Assembly (NCBI GenBank): GCA_004009845.1 | Contig: RMBW01000048.1 | Span: forward strand, 62,001 to 126,000 | Length of the DNA stretch: 64,000 nt | Source of the DNA: Davidsoniella eucalypti | Taxonomy: Eukaryota > Ascomycota > Sordariomycetes > Microascales > Ceratocystidaceae | Direction of reading: 5' to 3' | In this document: piece by piece, positions 12,280 through 23,626 of the stretch | Position numbering within the stretch: the stretch's first letter is position 1 | Layout of the letters: every line of letters begins with the position of its first letter | Notes under the pieces: generated by a model | Database searches by the model: none | What the model saw: the letters and a program-made list of their open reading frames with translations, nothing else | What the model was told of the DNA's origin: nothing | Made by a program: the position numbers and the translations under genes

Positions 12280-13879
12280 TCACTTTCGATTGTTGCGGAG
12301 TGCCTCAATGGCCTCCGGATCCTTGATAGCTGATGCTGTCAAGACGTATGGCTCCGTCTTTCCCACTGCAATGCTATCTTCAATTCTGATACCCAATCCA
12401 CGGTAAGATTCGGGCCATTTTCGTTCGTCGGGTACATAGATACCAGGCTCCATGGTCACACAGAAACCTTCCTTGAGCTTGACACCGCGAGAGTATCCGG
12501 GGCAATCGTGAACATCAAGGCCGATGTAGTGGCCAACGTGGTGTGGGAACAAAGCTTCAATGTCGGCGGTTGACGTATTGAAGCCCAGTTGGCTCAACTC
12601 CTCCTTGAAACTCTCAATAGCAACACCATGAATTTCATCAAGAGACAGGGCCGATGTCTCACGGCAAAGACTAATGCAACGTTCCTGTACATTGAGAACG
12701 GCCTTGTATAGCTCATATTCAGGCTTAGTGAAAATGCCAGCGTTAGGCCATGTACGGGTGATGTCCGTGATGTAAGTGCCGTATTCTCCACCAGCGTCGA
12801 CAAGAACAAGATCACGATTGTCCATAAGCTGGTTGTTGTGCACGTAGTGGATAATGCTCCCGCGAGATCCACCAGCGACCACGGGAATGTACGCAGGTCC
12901 ATCCAGGCCAGACATGACGAAGGTATAGTCAAGGTAGGCATGAAGTTCGCGTTCACTTCTCCAGAAGGTCGACATGGCTTGGTTGAATACCTTTCCTGAA
13001 ATCATGCCAGTTTTCGCCATATTGGAGATTTCGGCAGGGCTCTTGATTGCGCGAAGCTGGTTCAAAAGGTGGCGCACAGGGCGGATGGTGAGGCGATGCT
13101 TAGAACTAGGACCACGCACAGCATCATAGAGTCTTCTATATGAAGCGCTCGGGGTAGTGCGAGTCTCAAGATCGGCATACACTGAGTTGGCCGAGTCTAC
13201 GATAGACTGTATCACAGAGCCAGCAAGCTCAATATCGTAAGCCTGGTCAGCCTGGAAGACATCGGTAGCACCTCTAACACCGGTACGAGGTCCCATCCAC
13301 TGCTCGGCATTACGATTCTTAGACAAGACAAAAAGCTTGTAAGAAAAGTCATTGAGGCCTTGGCCAGTCTTTTCTAGGACACAAAGCGAGTCCGGCTCAG
13401 AAAATCCCGTGAGGTACAGAAAGTTTGAATCCTGACGGAAGGCATGGAACACAGCACCCGAGCGATACTTAACGTCAGAGGCGGCTAGTATGACCACGGA
13501 ACCGATGGGGAGCTGCTTCATCAAGTTTGCACGGCGATTTTTATACTCTGCAGCAGATATTCCGGGGGTGACTAAAACACCATGTCAGTTTATGATATGA
13601 TATGTGCAGGCTATGGGGGAACAACTTACGTTCGCCATTGTTGAGGATGTGAGAGTGAGTCTTGGAGACGGGTTGACCAAAGAGATCACCCGTCGGCCAT
13701 TCAGTAGTAGGCAGGCGCGGGCTAGGGGCTGTACCAGAAGCTATAGCCCGTTTTTGGAAGCCCTTGGCGAACGCAGTGATGGCAGACGATGGTGATGCAC
13801 TGATTCTGGGCGGACGAGATCCAAACGAGACGATGAGGTTCTGGGCAATCAGCCGAGCCGATCTATGTCTGGCAGCCAT
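12280..13879 (-). CDS. ICP55: Mitochondrial X-Pro aminopeptidase, ICP55-like
   Basis: Intermediate-cleaving peptidase of the M24B family. It removes one residue from proteins already cut by the mitochondrial processing peptidase. Exons on the minus strand are 13879-13630 and 13571-12280, giving 513 residues, close to the yeast protein. The N-terminus (MAARHRSARLIAQN, rich in Arg/Ser/Ala) reads as a mitochondrial presequence. The aminopeptidase P N-domain follows (RQDSNFLYLTGF). The pita-bread domain holds the dinuclear metal site: two Asp in LVDAGGEYGTYITD, His in HHVGHYIGLDVHD, and Glu in TMEPGIYVPD and IRIEDSIAV. All ligands are present, so it should be active. An upstream in-frame ATG exists at 14062, but the chosen start fits a presequence better. 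The gene shares its 5' side with DBF4, 2.3 kb away. Confidence 0.88.
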
Positions 13880-15297
13880 AGCGAAACTTGGCTTGTTAGC
13901 TGAGCTGTTTGCACAGATTACAGATTGATGTAAGGGTTGCAAACGACAGTGGGAAAACAAGCTCTCCAGCCAGGGATAGACAGATGGTTGAATTGGTGAT
14001 TCAGGCCCCGGATAAACAGGAGAACAAGTGTCAGCGTCAGACAAGCACGTTGCAAAGATCAAAAATTAATGGGAAGATTTTTCTGGGGATTGGGGATTCT
14101 ACAGTCAGATTCAGAGTCAAAACAAAGCAGGCAGATTCGGCAGCAACAACACGGAGTGCCTGCCTTTCTCAGATCACAACAACATTGTGCAAGTTTTAAA
14201 GGGACACACACACGGGGACCTTCCTGCACTTAACTCTGCTGCTGGCCATATCTTACTGGCTAAACTATAACTGGCGATACCCACTTGCTTGACCGTTGCA
14301 ACTAGCTACTGATTTTAGTGCCATGATGATCCAATATTTGTAGCTAACAGGAGATTTTGAAAATGGATATAGGCGCTGTATAATCTTAATGATTCACATA
14401 GATGCAAGATATAACCAAGTCATGAAAATGGCAATAATATTCAAAACACCTATGCCATAATATTGACTAAGCTTACACACAAACATACAAATACAACAGT
14501 GTCTTCCTTGGTTTTACCGTCCTCGGTCAACAAGAAAATAGAAAAACAAGTAAATAAACATTGGATCAGAGCAAGGGTTAGGGCCAGCATTGGTTGTTAT
14601 TGCTACGGCTGCTGGCTACAGTGTCAATAATGCAGTTCTACAGACGGCTAGGCCCGTCTTAATAGCTGTTAATTGTTAATTACCGTTTGGATTATTCATG
14701 CGTTGTGACGGAGCGTTGCAGAAGTAAACAAGCAGTAAAAAAAGCTATTATTGAGTGCAGCAAGCAACACATTAAACACATCAACATCGGCTGCATTCCT
14801 CCTTAGCAATCTAGATGGCCGCAGGGAAGTCTCTGGCCTCCCCTAGCGCTTTAGCTGTAAAACTCACTGTTGGAAACTCACTGTTAGAATGGCACACACA
14901 TATCTAGTAGAGCATCAACAATAACAGATCGAGAGACTTGTGCCATAGTCAACAATGGGCACGCTGTCATATCTCTAATGCTTTCTTCCTGGTTTGGTAG
15001 GGCGGCTGTTGGCCCCGATGGACTACAGCTTGGACCGCATTCACAATATTAAAGACCCTCATTTTTGTGAGTGTTGAATGGTCATGATATGCGGGCTGTA
15101 TGCAGCATTTGCAGCATTATCCTTGCTCATGCCGATGCTGGAAATTTTGTTATGGTTTTTGTCCCTGTCGTGCACCGAAGAGAAATGAAGCAATGCTGCA
15201 GTTTTTTATTTTTATTTTATTTTATTTTCTTTGTGAGCAAGCAAATAACAGTATGGGTGCTCTGCATGCACTGTGATTACATTCAAACACCCTGCAA

Positions 15298-15303
15298 ACG
15301 CGT
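15298..15303. promoter_or_regulatory. MluI cell-cycle box (ACGCGT)
   Basis: ACGCGT is the site bound by the MBF complex at G1/S genes in yeasts. It lies about 920 bp upstream of the DBF4 start codon. DBF4 is a G1/S regulator, so the placement is suggestive. Role inferred only; a 6-bp match is weak alone. Confidence 0.3.
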
Positions 15304-15637
15304 TCCTTGACGGCCGGGCTAGCGTGTTACAGCACAGTGTGAGCACCAAATCATCGCTACAGTTGCTGGCTCGTGCGTGTTTTCAGGGCCTCTTTGCTAG
15401 CTGATTAGGCCTGTCTGTGATTGGCTAGCCCAGGCGCGCCTCCCAAACACTAGCAATTGGCGAGCCCGCCACCTTTGGCCTGGCCAGCCTTTTTTTGGTA
15501 GATGCTAATGCTAAATATTGTACTTTTTCTGGTCCTAGAGCTAGGACAGCAAGTACTGGGTTTTTTTTGTGTTCTGTGAAAATAAATGCCTGTCTATTGC
15601 ATTAGGCTTTCTATTGTTGCTTATTTTTTTCTGGCAG

Positions 15638-15644
15638 CACGAAA
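15638..15644 (+). promoter_or_regulatory. Swi4/6 box-like CACGAAA
   Basis: CACGAAA matches the SCB core recognised by SBF in budding yeast and lies about 580 bp upstream of DBF4. It strengthens the ACGCGT site slightly but is also short. Confidence 0.25.
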
Positions 15645-16220
15645 AACACTGAACTTCGACTTAAGACATTGACTTTGGCTTAACTTGACTTCTGCTCATG
15701 GTTTTCTTTCCCTGCACGCGATCGACTTCAACCGCCTCCTAATCATCTTTTCCTTCTTTGTTCCTTCTCCTGCAGCGCGCAAACTGTCTATCGCCTATCT
15801 GCTCTTCTGTCTTTTCTGCCATCTCTATCTCTTGTCCTCGTTAATATATTCTGACTTTCTTTTCTCTCCTGCCTGATCATTTGCTGCGTACCATCTTCTT
15901 TTATGCCCGTCCCGCTTGCTGGCTGCTCAATTATTTGCTTCGTTACGACTTGAATGGTGATGTCCTTTAGACTTTCTTTTTCTTCTACTCTCTTTTCCCT
16001 TGATTTCAGCTAAATACTCATATCGCGTCAGCCTCGTCGCACCTTCTACTTTGCTCGCACCTAAGCCGGACACTCTCTGTTACTCCTGCCAATTTCACAG
16101 CAGCACGCAAAAACACTCTCATAATAATCTACCAACAACACATAAACAACCCTCATATCTCAGCCACCTCCGGCCGCGGAACTCACCCCGTCTCTCCTGT
16201 GGGCGGTTTCGATAGTGCCA

Positions 16221-18115
16221 ATGACGGAACACTACGGAATCAAACCGAGTCGACTTGCCCTCTTGCAAAACCAAAATGCTGCCAACGCCATAAAGCGCCC
16301 ATATAACAAACTCATGAAGCCCCCAAAGCGCTCGGCGGGAGATGTTCTCCGCGAAGGCCGTGAAGATGCATCAATTGGCCAGCCAGTTGCCAAGCGCCAG
16401 ATGATCGATGCCACCTCTCAACGCCAGATACGCACCTTTAGAGCACCTGGTGGTGCTACCACTATTACTACTGGAACCGTCCGCCACGACCGACCTTTAC
16501 AAGACGCCGCCGTACCTGTCCGCGACCAGGAAAAGGAAGCTCTCTTGATATGGCAAGCCCAAAACCGCGCTAGATTTCCGCGCATGGTATTCTTCTTCGA
16601 GAGCGTTCCCAATGAAATTAGAGAGAGACTGGTTCGAGGAATCACCAGACTTGGAGCTGTAAGTCACAACAAACAACGAAAAACAAAACAACACACTTCG
16701 CTTAACTCCCAATAACATCAGCTAACATATTGGTACAGCGCGAGGCCAAGTTCTTCTCCAACGACATCACCCACGTCGTCACCAATCGTCAGATACCCGC
16801 ATACATCCCACCCGCACCAAAATCTGAGCAGGATATTAGCGCCCCACAGCCACAGACAATCAACCCGTCACTATTGGATCGTCCAACCGATGTCAGACGT
16901 CGTCTTTTTGCCGACTTGCCTACTAAGCTGAAGCCGAACCGTTCAACTGACGTCCTAATTCGTGCCCAAGAAATGGGCAAGCGAGTTTATAATGTCGAAA
17001 AGTTGCACCGGATTCTCACCAGCCTGCTGGACTATGACACGACACAGAGCAGCAGACAAACAGCCCATGTTGGCGCAACTATCGACCGGATGATCGAGTC
17101 CGAGAGAATGGCTCGGGCTTACGATATGGAAAAGGGCAATAACGAAATCCATTTTCTCAAGACGCCGTTTATCTATGTGTATGACATACAGGAACGTTGC
17201 AAGCCGATCATGGTTCGTGAGTATGCATCAGTTGCTGATAAACGCGATGGAGAATGGCCTCAATTCCGCAGTGTGGCAAATGGCCGCTGCCCCTTTGTCG
17301 AGGATGCCGATGCACATGCTCACAGAGAAGCGAGGGCTCAGCGTGTCAAAGAAAAGGAGCGTGAGGCTCGCCGAGCAGTCATAGCCGCACCAAAGCTGCG
17401 TCCAACCAGAGAGCAATCCCCTGGCCGTACAACTGGAAAGCGTTTGCGGGCTGAGGATTCAGTTGAGACCATGGTTTTTGCCGATTCCAAGAGAGTGTCA
17501 TCTATTTCACGGCAGACATCGTTCGAGCAACCACCAACTGCGGGAAAGCTTCACGAGAACATCTTCACTGGTAAGGCCCCTGGCGGCCGACTACTAGCTG
17601 GCGAGCCTGTTGCATCGGGAATTCAAAACAATGCTGTGACGTCAGCTATCCGTTCCCAGATGATCTCATCAACCTCTGGAACAATGGGAGCCAAAGCTGG
17701 TACCAGCAGAGAGATGCTTGGCCTCCAACGAAAAGTGCTCAAGGTATCTGGCCCATCTGTATCTCAACCGCCATCTACCTCTAGACGTACAGGAACCGAC
17801 ACTAGCTTCGATGCTAATTCGAGTCGGGTGGTTGGCCGCAATGTTGCCGAGATTATTGCTGATGACATGAGCGGCAAAGAGCGGAAACCAACTGTGCAGA
17901 AAGTATCACCCCCCGAAAAAGAAAAGCGCGAGCTTAAGCCTGGCTTCTGTGAGAATTGTCAAAACAAGTTCCGTGACTTTGATGAGCATATTCTTTCGAA
18001 AAAGCACCGGAGCTTTGCCGAAGACCTTAAGAACTGGCAAGATCTTGATGGTCTCTTGAGCCAGCTAGGCCGGGCCTCGCGGTTCGAAAAGGTTGACCCA
18101 ACACATGTCTTTTAG
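16221..18115 (+). CDS. DBF4: DBF4/NimO, regulatory subunit of Cdc7 kinase
   Basis: Activating subunit of Dbf4-dependent kinase, which fires replication origins. Exons are 16221-16658 and 16739-18115, giving 604 residues to the first stop. All three family motifs are present. Motif N is a BRCT-like region across the intron (FFFESVPNEIRERLV, then FFSNDITHVVTNRQIP). Motif M near residues 280-330 binds Cdc7 (FIYVYDIQERCKPIMVREY, DGEWPQFRSV). Motif C near 547-570 is the CCHH zinc finger (GFCENCQNKF, DEHILSKKH). An SQLGR segment follows. The start is the first ATG of the frame. The frame stays open for 184 more codons after the TAG at 18113-18115, so the true C-terminus may be longer through a small intron or readthrough (see the next entry). 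Expression is likely tied to G1/S; see the boxes upstream. Confidence 0.9.
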
Positions 18116-18667
18116 AACAAGCATGCGTCCTCTACTGTTTTCCCCCGTAATGATTTAAGATGTCGCCAGATAAGGGACTCTAACTCTCAAGAAACGGGAC
18201 CAGAACATGTTAACCGACTCAAACGCAACCTGGCTGTATGTGAAAAGGGGAACTCGGATAGCTTTGTCGCTCTACATCGAGTATTCGAATTCTTACCTTC
18301 CAACCGTCCACGCAGTAATCGGAAAACGAAGAAAATTACTTGTAACCGTGAGTTGACTCGGACAGAAGCCGATTTTGTGAAGAAGGCTGCTCCCAATCCC
18401 ATCAATCCACTTGGAGCTCAACAACCCCAACATCGCAGCCAAACTCTTCCGCCCACTCCGGTAGCGAGTCAGTCACTAGCATCGACACAGGAACTTACCG
18501 CTAAAGCGGAGCTACCCGAAAATTCACGACCTACACTCTCTCCCAAATCAATAAAACGGCGATTGGAGAACCAAGAAAAACTTCGGTTCCTGATGATGCA
18601 ACGACAGCAAGCCATAATACAACAACAGAGGGCAAATGCACTGGGCATGCTAAAGAGACCGACATGA
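18116..18667 (+). other. In-frame open extension downstream of the DBF4 TAG
   Basis: After the single TAG at 18113-18115 the same frame has 183 sense codons before TGA at 18665-18667. The translation is protein-like: it has a basic segment (RPRSNRKTKKITCNREL), a Pro/Ser/Gln-rich part and a final Gln-rich helix. It may be a C-terminal part of DBF4 joined by an intron removing the TAG. Candidate introns that keep frame end at the CAG at 18169 and start at 18092 (78 nt) or 18107 (63 nt), but their donors (GTTGAC, GTCTTT) are weak. Stop readthrough or a recent nonsense mutation are alternatives. Confidence 0.55.
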
Positions 18668-19837
18668 GATGTAGCAATATCCCAGATCCAAAGTCTGAAA
18701 TGGTACAGTATCAAACTATCGCGGTGCCTTTTAGCTGCACCAGTTACATCGTTTCTTTGTTTTATTTTCTTTCCTCGAAACAGCTATGTGCAAAACATTA
18801 CGGTCACCTTTCATTCTATCTCCATATCCCCTTTTTCGTTATCTTTTCTCTATTCTTATATTCATATGCGGCCACGGCGTGCATTGCATTTTCTTCTGTG
18901 TTTGTTCTTACATTGGCGCGACTATGGTTTGGCATTGGTTCTTGTATCATTCACATTTGCTATCTTCTCCTACTTTCTTTCTTTCTTTCTTTCACATGCT
19001 GAATTGGTATGCGGAATCTCACGGCCACTGAACCTGGTTTTAGCGCTACCATTCCTATTTCTTTGGTATATCTATTCTCAATCTTTATTCTTTGATCACA
19101 TATGTGGTCAAAGTCTTTCTTTTCCTCCTATGTTTCATTTTCTCTTCTACTATTATGCTTTTTCCTTTTGCTGGTTTGTTTGTTTTCTATTTTGTGCGAT
19201 ACGTTTTTTATCTTGTTGAGACCCTGATGTTATCTAAAGCACTACTAAAGCAAGAATACGTTAATTCTCGGAACCTTGGTATTTTCATTTTTTTCCTTTA
19301 CACCGGAGGCGGCATAAATTTTGATGGTAGCATGAGATAGAATCAATCACATAGGAGGGTTTTGCTTGGTGGTTGAACAAAAAAAGATGGAAATCAGCAG
19401 AACTCAATGAGTCGTGCTCATTCATAGCATACCTTATTATATCATTACACCCCTATCATTAAACTATTCCGTTCTCATTTGCAAATGAAATCTCGAATAA
19501 AAAAAGTAAACCAAGTGTCGTCCATGTTGAATGATTCGGTGTGGCTCGTGTGACGTCAGATGATGCTTTCTTGAACACAGTGCGCAAAACTGTATACTAC
19601 AGGGAAATACGTAAGTAGAGTGACAGTGCGAGTGATTTCTAGAAAAGGGCGCAGCTAGCCTAATAGAAGGCCCTGTGAAGCGTTTCTACAGTGGTTACCA
19701 CCAAACAAGCAAGAAGTCAGAATAGGCAAAAATATATGTGCGATCATTAGCTCTCAAAGCTTTCTTTTTATACTTGTCTTAAAAGATATATTTTCTATCT
19801 TCTTGTCCATCATATCGCCTGACAACCACCGACAAAA
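18668..19837. other. Intergenic DBF4-ATG12
   Basis: T-rich and pyrimidine-rich for the first 600 bases, then mixed DNA leading to the ATG12 start. The overlapping open frames in the T-rich part are Phe/Ser/Leu-rich by composition and not credible genes. Confidence 0.6.
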
Positions 19838-20407
19838 ATGAGCAATCAGGCGCCAGCAGCATCAGCATCAGCCTCGCTGTCGTCCTCGGATGAAGACACG
19901 ACTGAGGGGATTCCGTTGTCTATGTCGACATCGACGTTCCTCACCAAATTGCCGCCTGATGCGACCGAGGCACTTAGCCAAGCCGGGCAGTTTCCGCAGC
20001 CAAAAGTCATTGTGCGGTTCAAGCCGGTAGGCGGGGCACCGGCGCCAAGACACGAGGTATGCAAGATCAACTCGACCCAGACATTCGAGGTGGTAGTGCA
20101 GTTTCTACGGAAGATGCTTAAAGGTAAGAGATATTCCCCCCCCTTCTTTTCAACACGTGACTTAACATCGGTAGCTGACTTGGAATGGCGTATCGTTTAG
20201 TACAAGCAACAGATAGCCTGTTTCTTTATGTGAATAGCGCTTTCGCGCCATCTCTTGATGAGGTTGTGGGTAATTTGCATAGAGTAAGACATTAAAGCTC
20301 TTTTCCACGAACAAAAAAGTAGAGGCTGATTGATGATTTTGTAGTGTTTTAAAAATGGCCAGGACCAACTTGTTGTGGTTTACTCGGTGACTCCGGCCTT
20401 TGGATAG
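19838..20407 (+). CDS. ATG12: Autophagy ubiquitin-like protein ATG12
   Basis: Ubiquitin-like modifier joined to Atg5 by Atg7 and Atg10. The conjugate is the E3-like factor for Atg8 lipidation on autophagosome membranes. Exons are 19838-20123, 20201-20283 and 20345-20407, giving 143 residues. The first 50 residues are a Ser/Ala-rich disordered tail. The ubiquitin fold follows: VIVRFKPVGGAP, FEVVVQFLRKMLK, LFLYVNSAFAPSLDEVVGNL, then CFKNGQDQLVVVYSVTPAFG. The protein ends on the Gly that is activated, with no residues after it, as ATG12 does without a processing step. Exons join in frame with canonical splice sites. It converges on panB with under 300 bp between the stops. Confidence 0.92.
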
Positions 20408-20703
20408 ACACCATATCTTGGATTTGTCTGTCATGAACTTGAAACGATATTAACGACTTTGATGAACGAAAGACGGCGAAGGGGGACGATAGAGATGACA
20501 ACAGAAGGAGGGAAGCAAAATAGCTGCTTCTGTTATTACAGTACTACATTTTATAACTATTGTTACAGAGAGATTGGAGCTGCGAGAACTGGAACACGTT
20601 ATGTACGCTCGCTTTGGACAATATACGACACCCGTTTCTTTTTTCCTATATTTCAGTGGGGATATACAGCTCGAACAAGCGTCAGATCTTGGGGCTGGCA
20701 ATA

Positions 20704-21825
20704 CTACTGCTCACCCTCAGATTTGCTGTTCTTGACTGATGCCTCAAAGGCCTCGAAAACCTCCTGTGCAATGGGATAAGTGTGTTCTGCCGCAGGATAA
20801 TCTCTGCTCTTAACCTCCGACCTGAACGATTCGATAGCCTTGAGACTCTCGGCCCAAACATTGCCGTACTGCTTAACAAACTTGGGCAAGAATCTGCCAG
20901 GGGGGAAATTACCCGTCATATCGACCTGGACGAGCACCTGGCCGGAACATCCGTTGCCGGCACCGATGCCGATAGTCGGAATCTTGAGCTGTTTGGTGAC
21001 TAGTTCGGCTACGGGTGCCGGCACCGCCTCAACGACCATGCCGAATGCACCGGCGGCTTGCACGGCTAGGGCGTCTTCAAGCACGCGTTGGGCACCGAGT
21101 GTGGTCTTGCCTTGCACGCGGAAGCCGCCGAGGGCATTTTGCCGCTGTGGGGTTAGGCCGATGTGGCCAAGGACGGGGATTCCGGCACTAGTGATCTTGG
21201 CGATGGTAGGGGCCATTTCAGCGCCGCCCTCGAGCTTGATGCCTTGGATCCGGCCTTCTTTGACTAGACGGATGGCAGAAGCAAGGGCCTGTTCGGGCGA
21301 GATCTCATAGCTCCCCATTGGCAAGTCGCATACCTGAATAAGAAGGAAAAAGAGGTGTTAGCGGATGGCTATGGAAAGAGGGAATCATCGGGGAGATAGA
21401 GAGATACTTACAGTGAAAGCGGCGGATGTTGCCCGGGCCACGGATTTGCAGTGCAGCACCATGTCATCTAAGGTAACCTCGCTAGTATCTGCCATACCTA
21501 GGGCCACCATGGCCAGACTATCACCGACTAGGATGATATCCATGCCGGCAGCATCAGCAACGTGGGCGCTTGGGAAATCATGAGCCGTGAGCACGGCAAT
21601 GGGCTCTTTCTTGCGGAACATGCTGGCAAGCGTCGTCAAGGTGACTTTCTTACGAGCACCGACTAGAGACGGGTTGCCCATGGGTGAATGAGAGCTATAG
21701 CAGCGGGTCTGGGACTGGTCGTAGGGGCCATTTGGAGAGTGTGATGGGGATGCTAAGGAAGGACAGTGTAAAGAACGGCGTATTAGAGGTCGTGATTTCC
21801 GTACGGCAGAGCGTAGTGACGACAT
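20704..21825 (-). CDS. panB: 3-methyl-2-oxobutanoate hydroxymethyltransferase (ketopantoate hydroxymethyltransferase)
   Basis: First committed enzyme of pantothenate and CoA synthesis. It transfers a one-carbon unit from methylenetetrahydrofolate to 2-oxoisovalerate. Exons on the minus strand are 21825-21412 and 21333-20704, giving 347 residues. The N-terminus is rich in Arg and Ser (MSSLRSAVRKSRPLIRRS) and is probably a mitochondrial presequence. The TIM-barrel motifs are intact: TAHDFPSAHVADAAG, ILVGDSLAMVALG (metal binding), LPMGSYEISPEQA, IKLEGG, VLGHIGLTPQ, and PTIGIGAGNGCSGQVLV near the C-terminus. An upstream in-frame ATG at 21924 would add a hydrophobic Phe/Ser-rich stretch that looks like translated leader, so 21825 is preferred. 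Confidence 0.93.
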
Positions 21826-23626
21826 TGTGGAAATTGAAAAAAAAAAGACTAGAGAGAACGACAGAGATGATGCAAGATGTAAAGGCAAAGGAAAGAATGA
21901 AAAAAACAAAAAACAGTTGGACAAATCTAGTACAAGCAGACACTACAGTAAAACTCTACAAAGACGCCGTAGGTAGTGAAAACTACAAAATATGACTGGC
22001 GTCTCGATAGAGCAAAGTAAAATAGAATATATGCTGTGCTTGTGCTTGTTTATGCCATTTAGGCCAAAAGGCGTGGGTGTGTTAATCCACTGTGCCGAAA
22101 CGAGCCGTTCTGTGATATACGGGGTGGCGTGCTTCGTTCTGCGCAGGGAAGAAGAAAAGAAAGAGACGAAAACGATCTGATAAGAGACAGCCTGCAGCTA
22201 AGTAGTAAATCCAGTTATAAGTTATAGTAGTAGTGGGAGGACAATGGACAGGAGATGGCTTATATTTGATTTATGATATGGTGGTTTTTTATTCTTCTTC
22301 TTTGTTGGTGTAGAAAGACAAAGACGAGCAGAGGATAAAGAAAAAGGGGGGAATCAATAATAGTTTCTGTTCTCTTTTTTTTACTCTACTTTTTGGGGGA
22401 CGAAGCTTGAGTTTATATATATTGGAAAGCCATGATGGGATTTACTCCGTACTTTTGAGACTCTTCTCAGCGCAATTACAGTCACTGTAATTCTTTTTTT
22501 TGGGGAGGACCCTGGATCGGACCTACCGGTCAATTTTGCCTTTAGTTTAACACAGGGTCGGAGTTAACCTCGACAATCCTAAAGGGTCAAACTTGGACCT
22601 CGGACCGACCACGCTGTGTGAATAATAAGTTAGACCGGTGTATAAAATAGAAGTAAGGGTTGAGACTAGGGTTTAGAAGAAAAGGAGTTATGCGGGGTGC
22701 TAGTGCTAGCTAGGGTTAAGACTCGAGAGAGCCCCACCCATAAAGCCATAAAACAGAAGGTTTAAAAGGGCGCAAAAGAACAAAGGATTTCGTTTGGGTT
22801 CTTCTTTGAGTTCTCCGCTTGCAGCATCGTGTTGCATTCAAGCGCTGCTTGGGCATCTAGCTGAGAGAAAGCAATGGGCCGAGACGAGTGAGAAGAGCTT
22901 CTAGAGTAATGACGTAGCTTTATATTCTGTCTGTAGATGAACAATAGTAGTTAAATCAGGCTCTGTTTTGCTGTAGAATCTTCCGCGCAGAGTAGTTGCC
23001 GGAATACGCTGTTTGCAATCAGAGACAATGCCCGCTCTCGCAACTGCCTCTTTTGCTTCTTGCCTTGATTGTGTGTTGCCAAAACAAAAACAAAGCATTG
23101 ATTCCTTCTCCTTTTTCTTTTTATTTTCCCCATCATAATTATCCCGTGAGCATATATTTCTATCACTGGAACCCTTTGACCTAAAGCTTTCTAATTAAGC
23201 GGACTGTTTTCCTGAGCGTTGAAATAGCTGCTTGTTGGACTGGAGAGCTTATGGCAAGCGACCCTCTTTTATTTATCTGACGCTGACATCATCAGTTGCC
23301 CATGGGCTTGCTTTTGGCTTGTCTTTTGACCTTTAGATAAATCCAGCGCTTTGCCAGGCCAGCTCATTTGTAGCTTAGCGTGCTTTTGAATCTTGTGAGT
23401 ATACCGAACCTAACCATTTCTAGTGACTCGGGATTTACTATTCCTGACAATAGTTTGCTCACCAAGACTGCTATTATCTGTTTCTTTTCTCATTTTCCTA
23501 AACAGCGACATACTTATAGTATCGGCCATCATACCCGCTATTTCGTCCGCCTTCCCGCGCCCAATTCAACCTGTCGACAACCGCCTTGCTCTCTCTAGAC
23601 GCTTTCGCGCAAACACCATCGTCAAA
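21826..23626. other. Divergent promoter region panB / UBC8
   Basis: About 1.8 kb without a credible ORF. It contains a perfect 19-bp dyad at 22474-22492 and several CTAGGGTT-like motifs between 22660 and 22720. The 300 bp before UBC8 are pyrimidine-rich. Confidence 0.5.
22474..22492. promoter_or_regulatory. Perfect 9+1+9 bp palindrome
   Basis: AATTACAGT and its exact reverse complement ACTGTAATT flank one central C. It lies about 650 bp upstream of panB and 1.1 kb upstream of UBC8, in a region with no gene. The shape suits a dimeric DNA-binding protein. No known factor is recognised. Confidence 0.35.

Larger units (their letters stand above)
13880..16220. other. Divergent promoter region ICP55 / DBF4
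   Basis: About 2.3 kb without a convincing ORF. It includes a 14-bp imperfect tandem repeat near 14860-14887, an ACGCGT box at 15298-15303, a CACGAAA box at 15638-15644 and a CT-rich leader before the DBF4 start. Confidence 0.5.

Noticed and set aside
18664..19340. Overlapping Phe/Ser/Leu-rich frames after DBF4 that resemble membrane proteins
   Set aside because: They come from T-rich non-coding DNA, which yields hydrophobic translations in all three frames.
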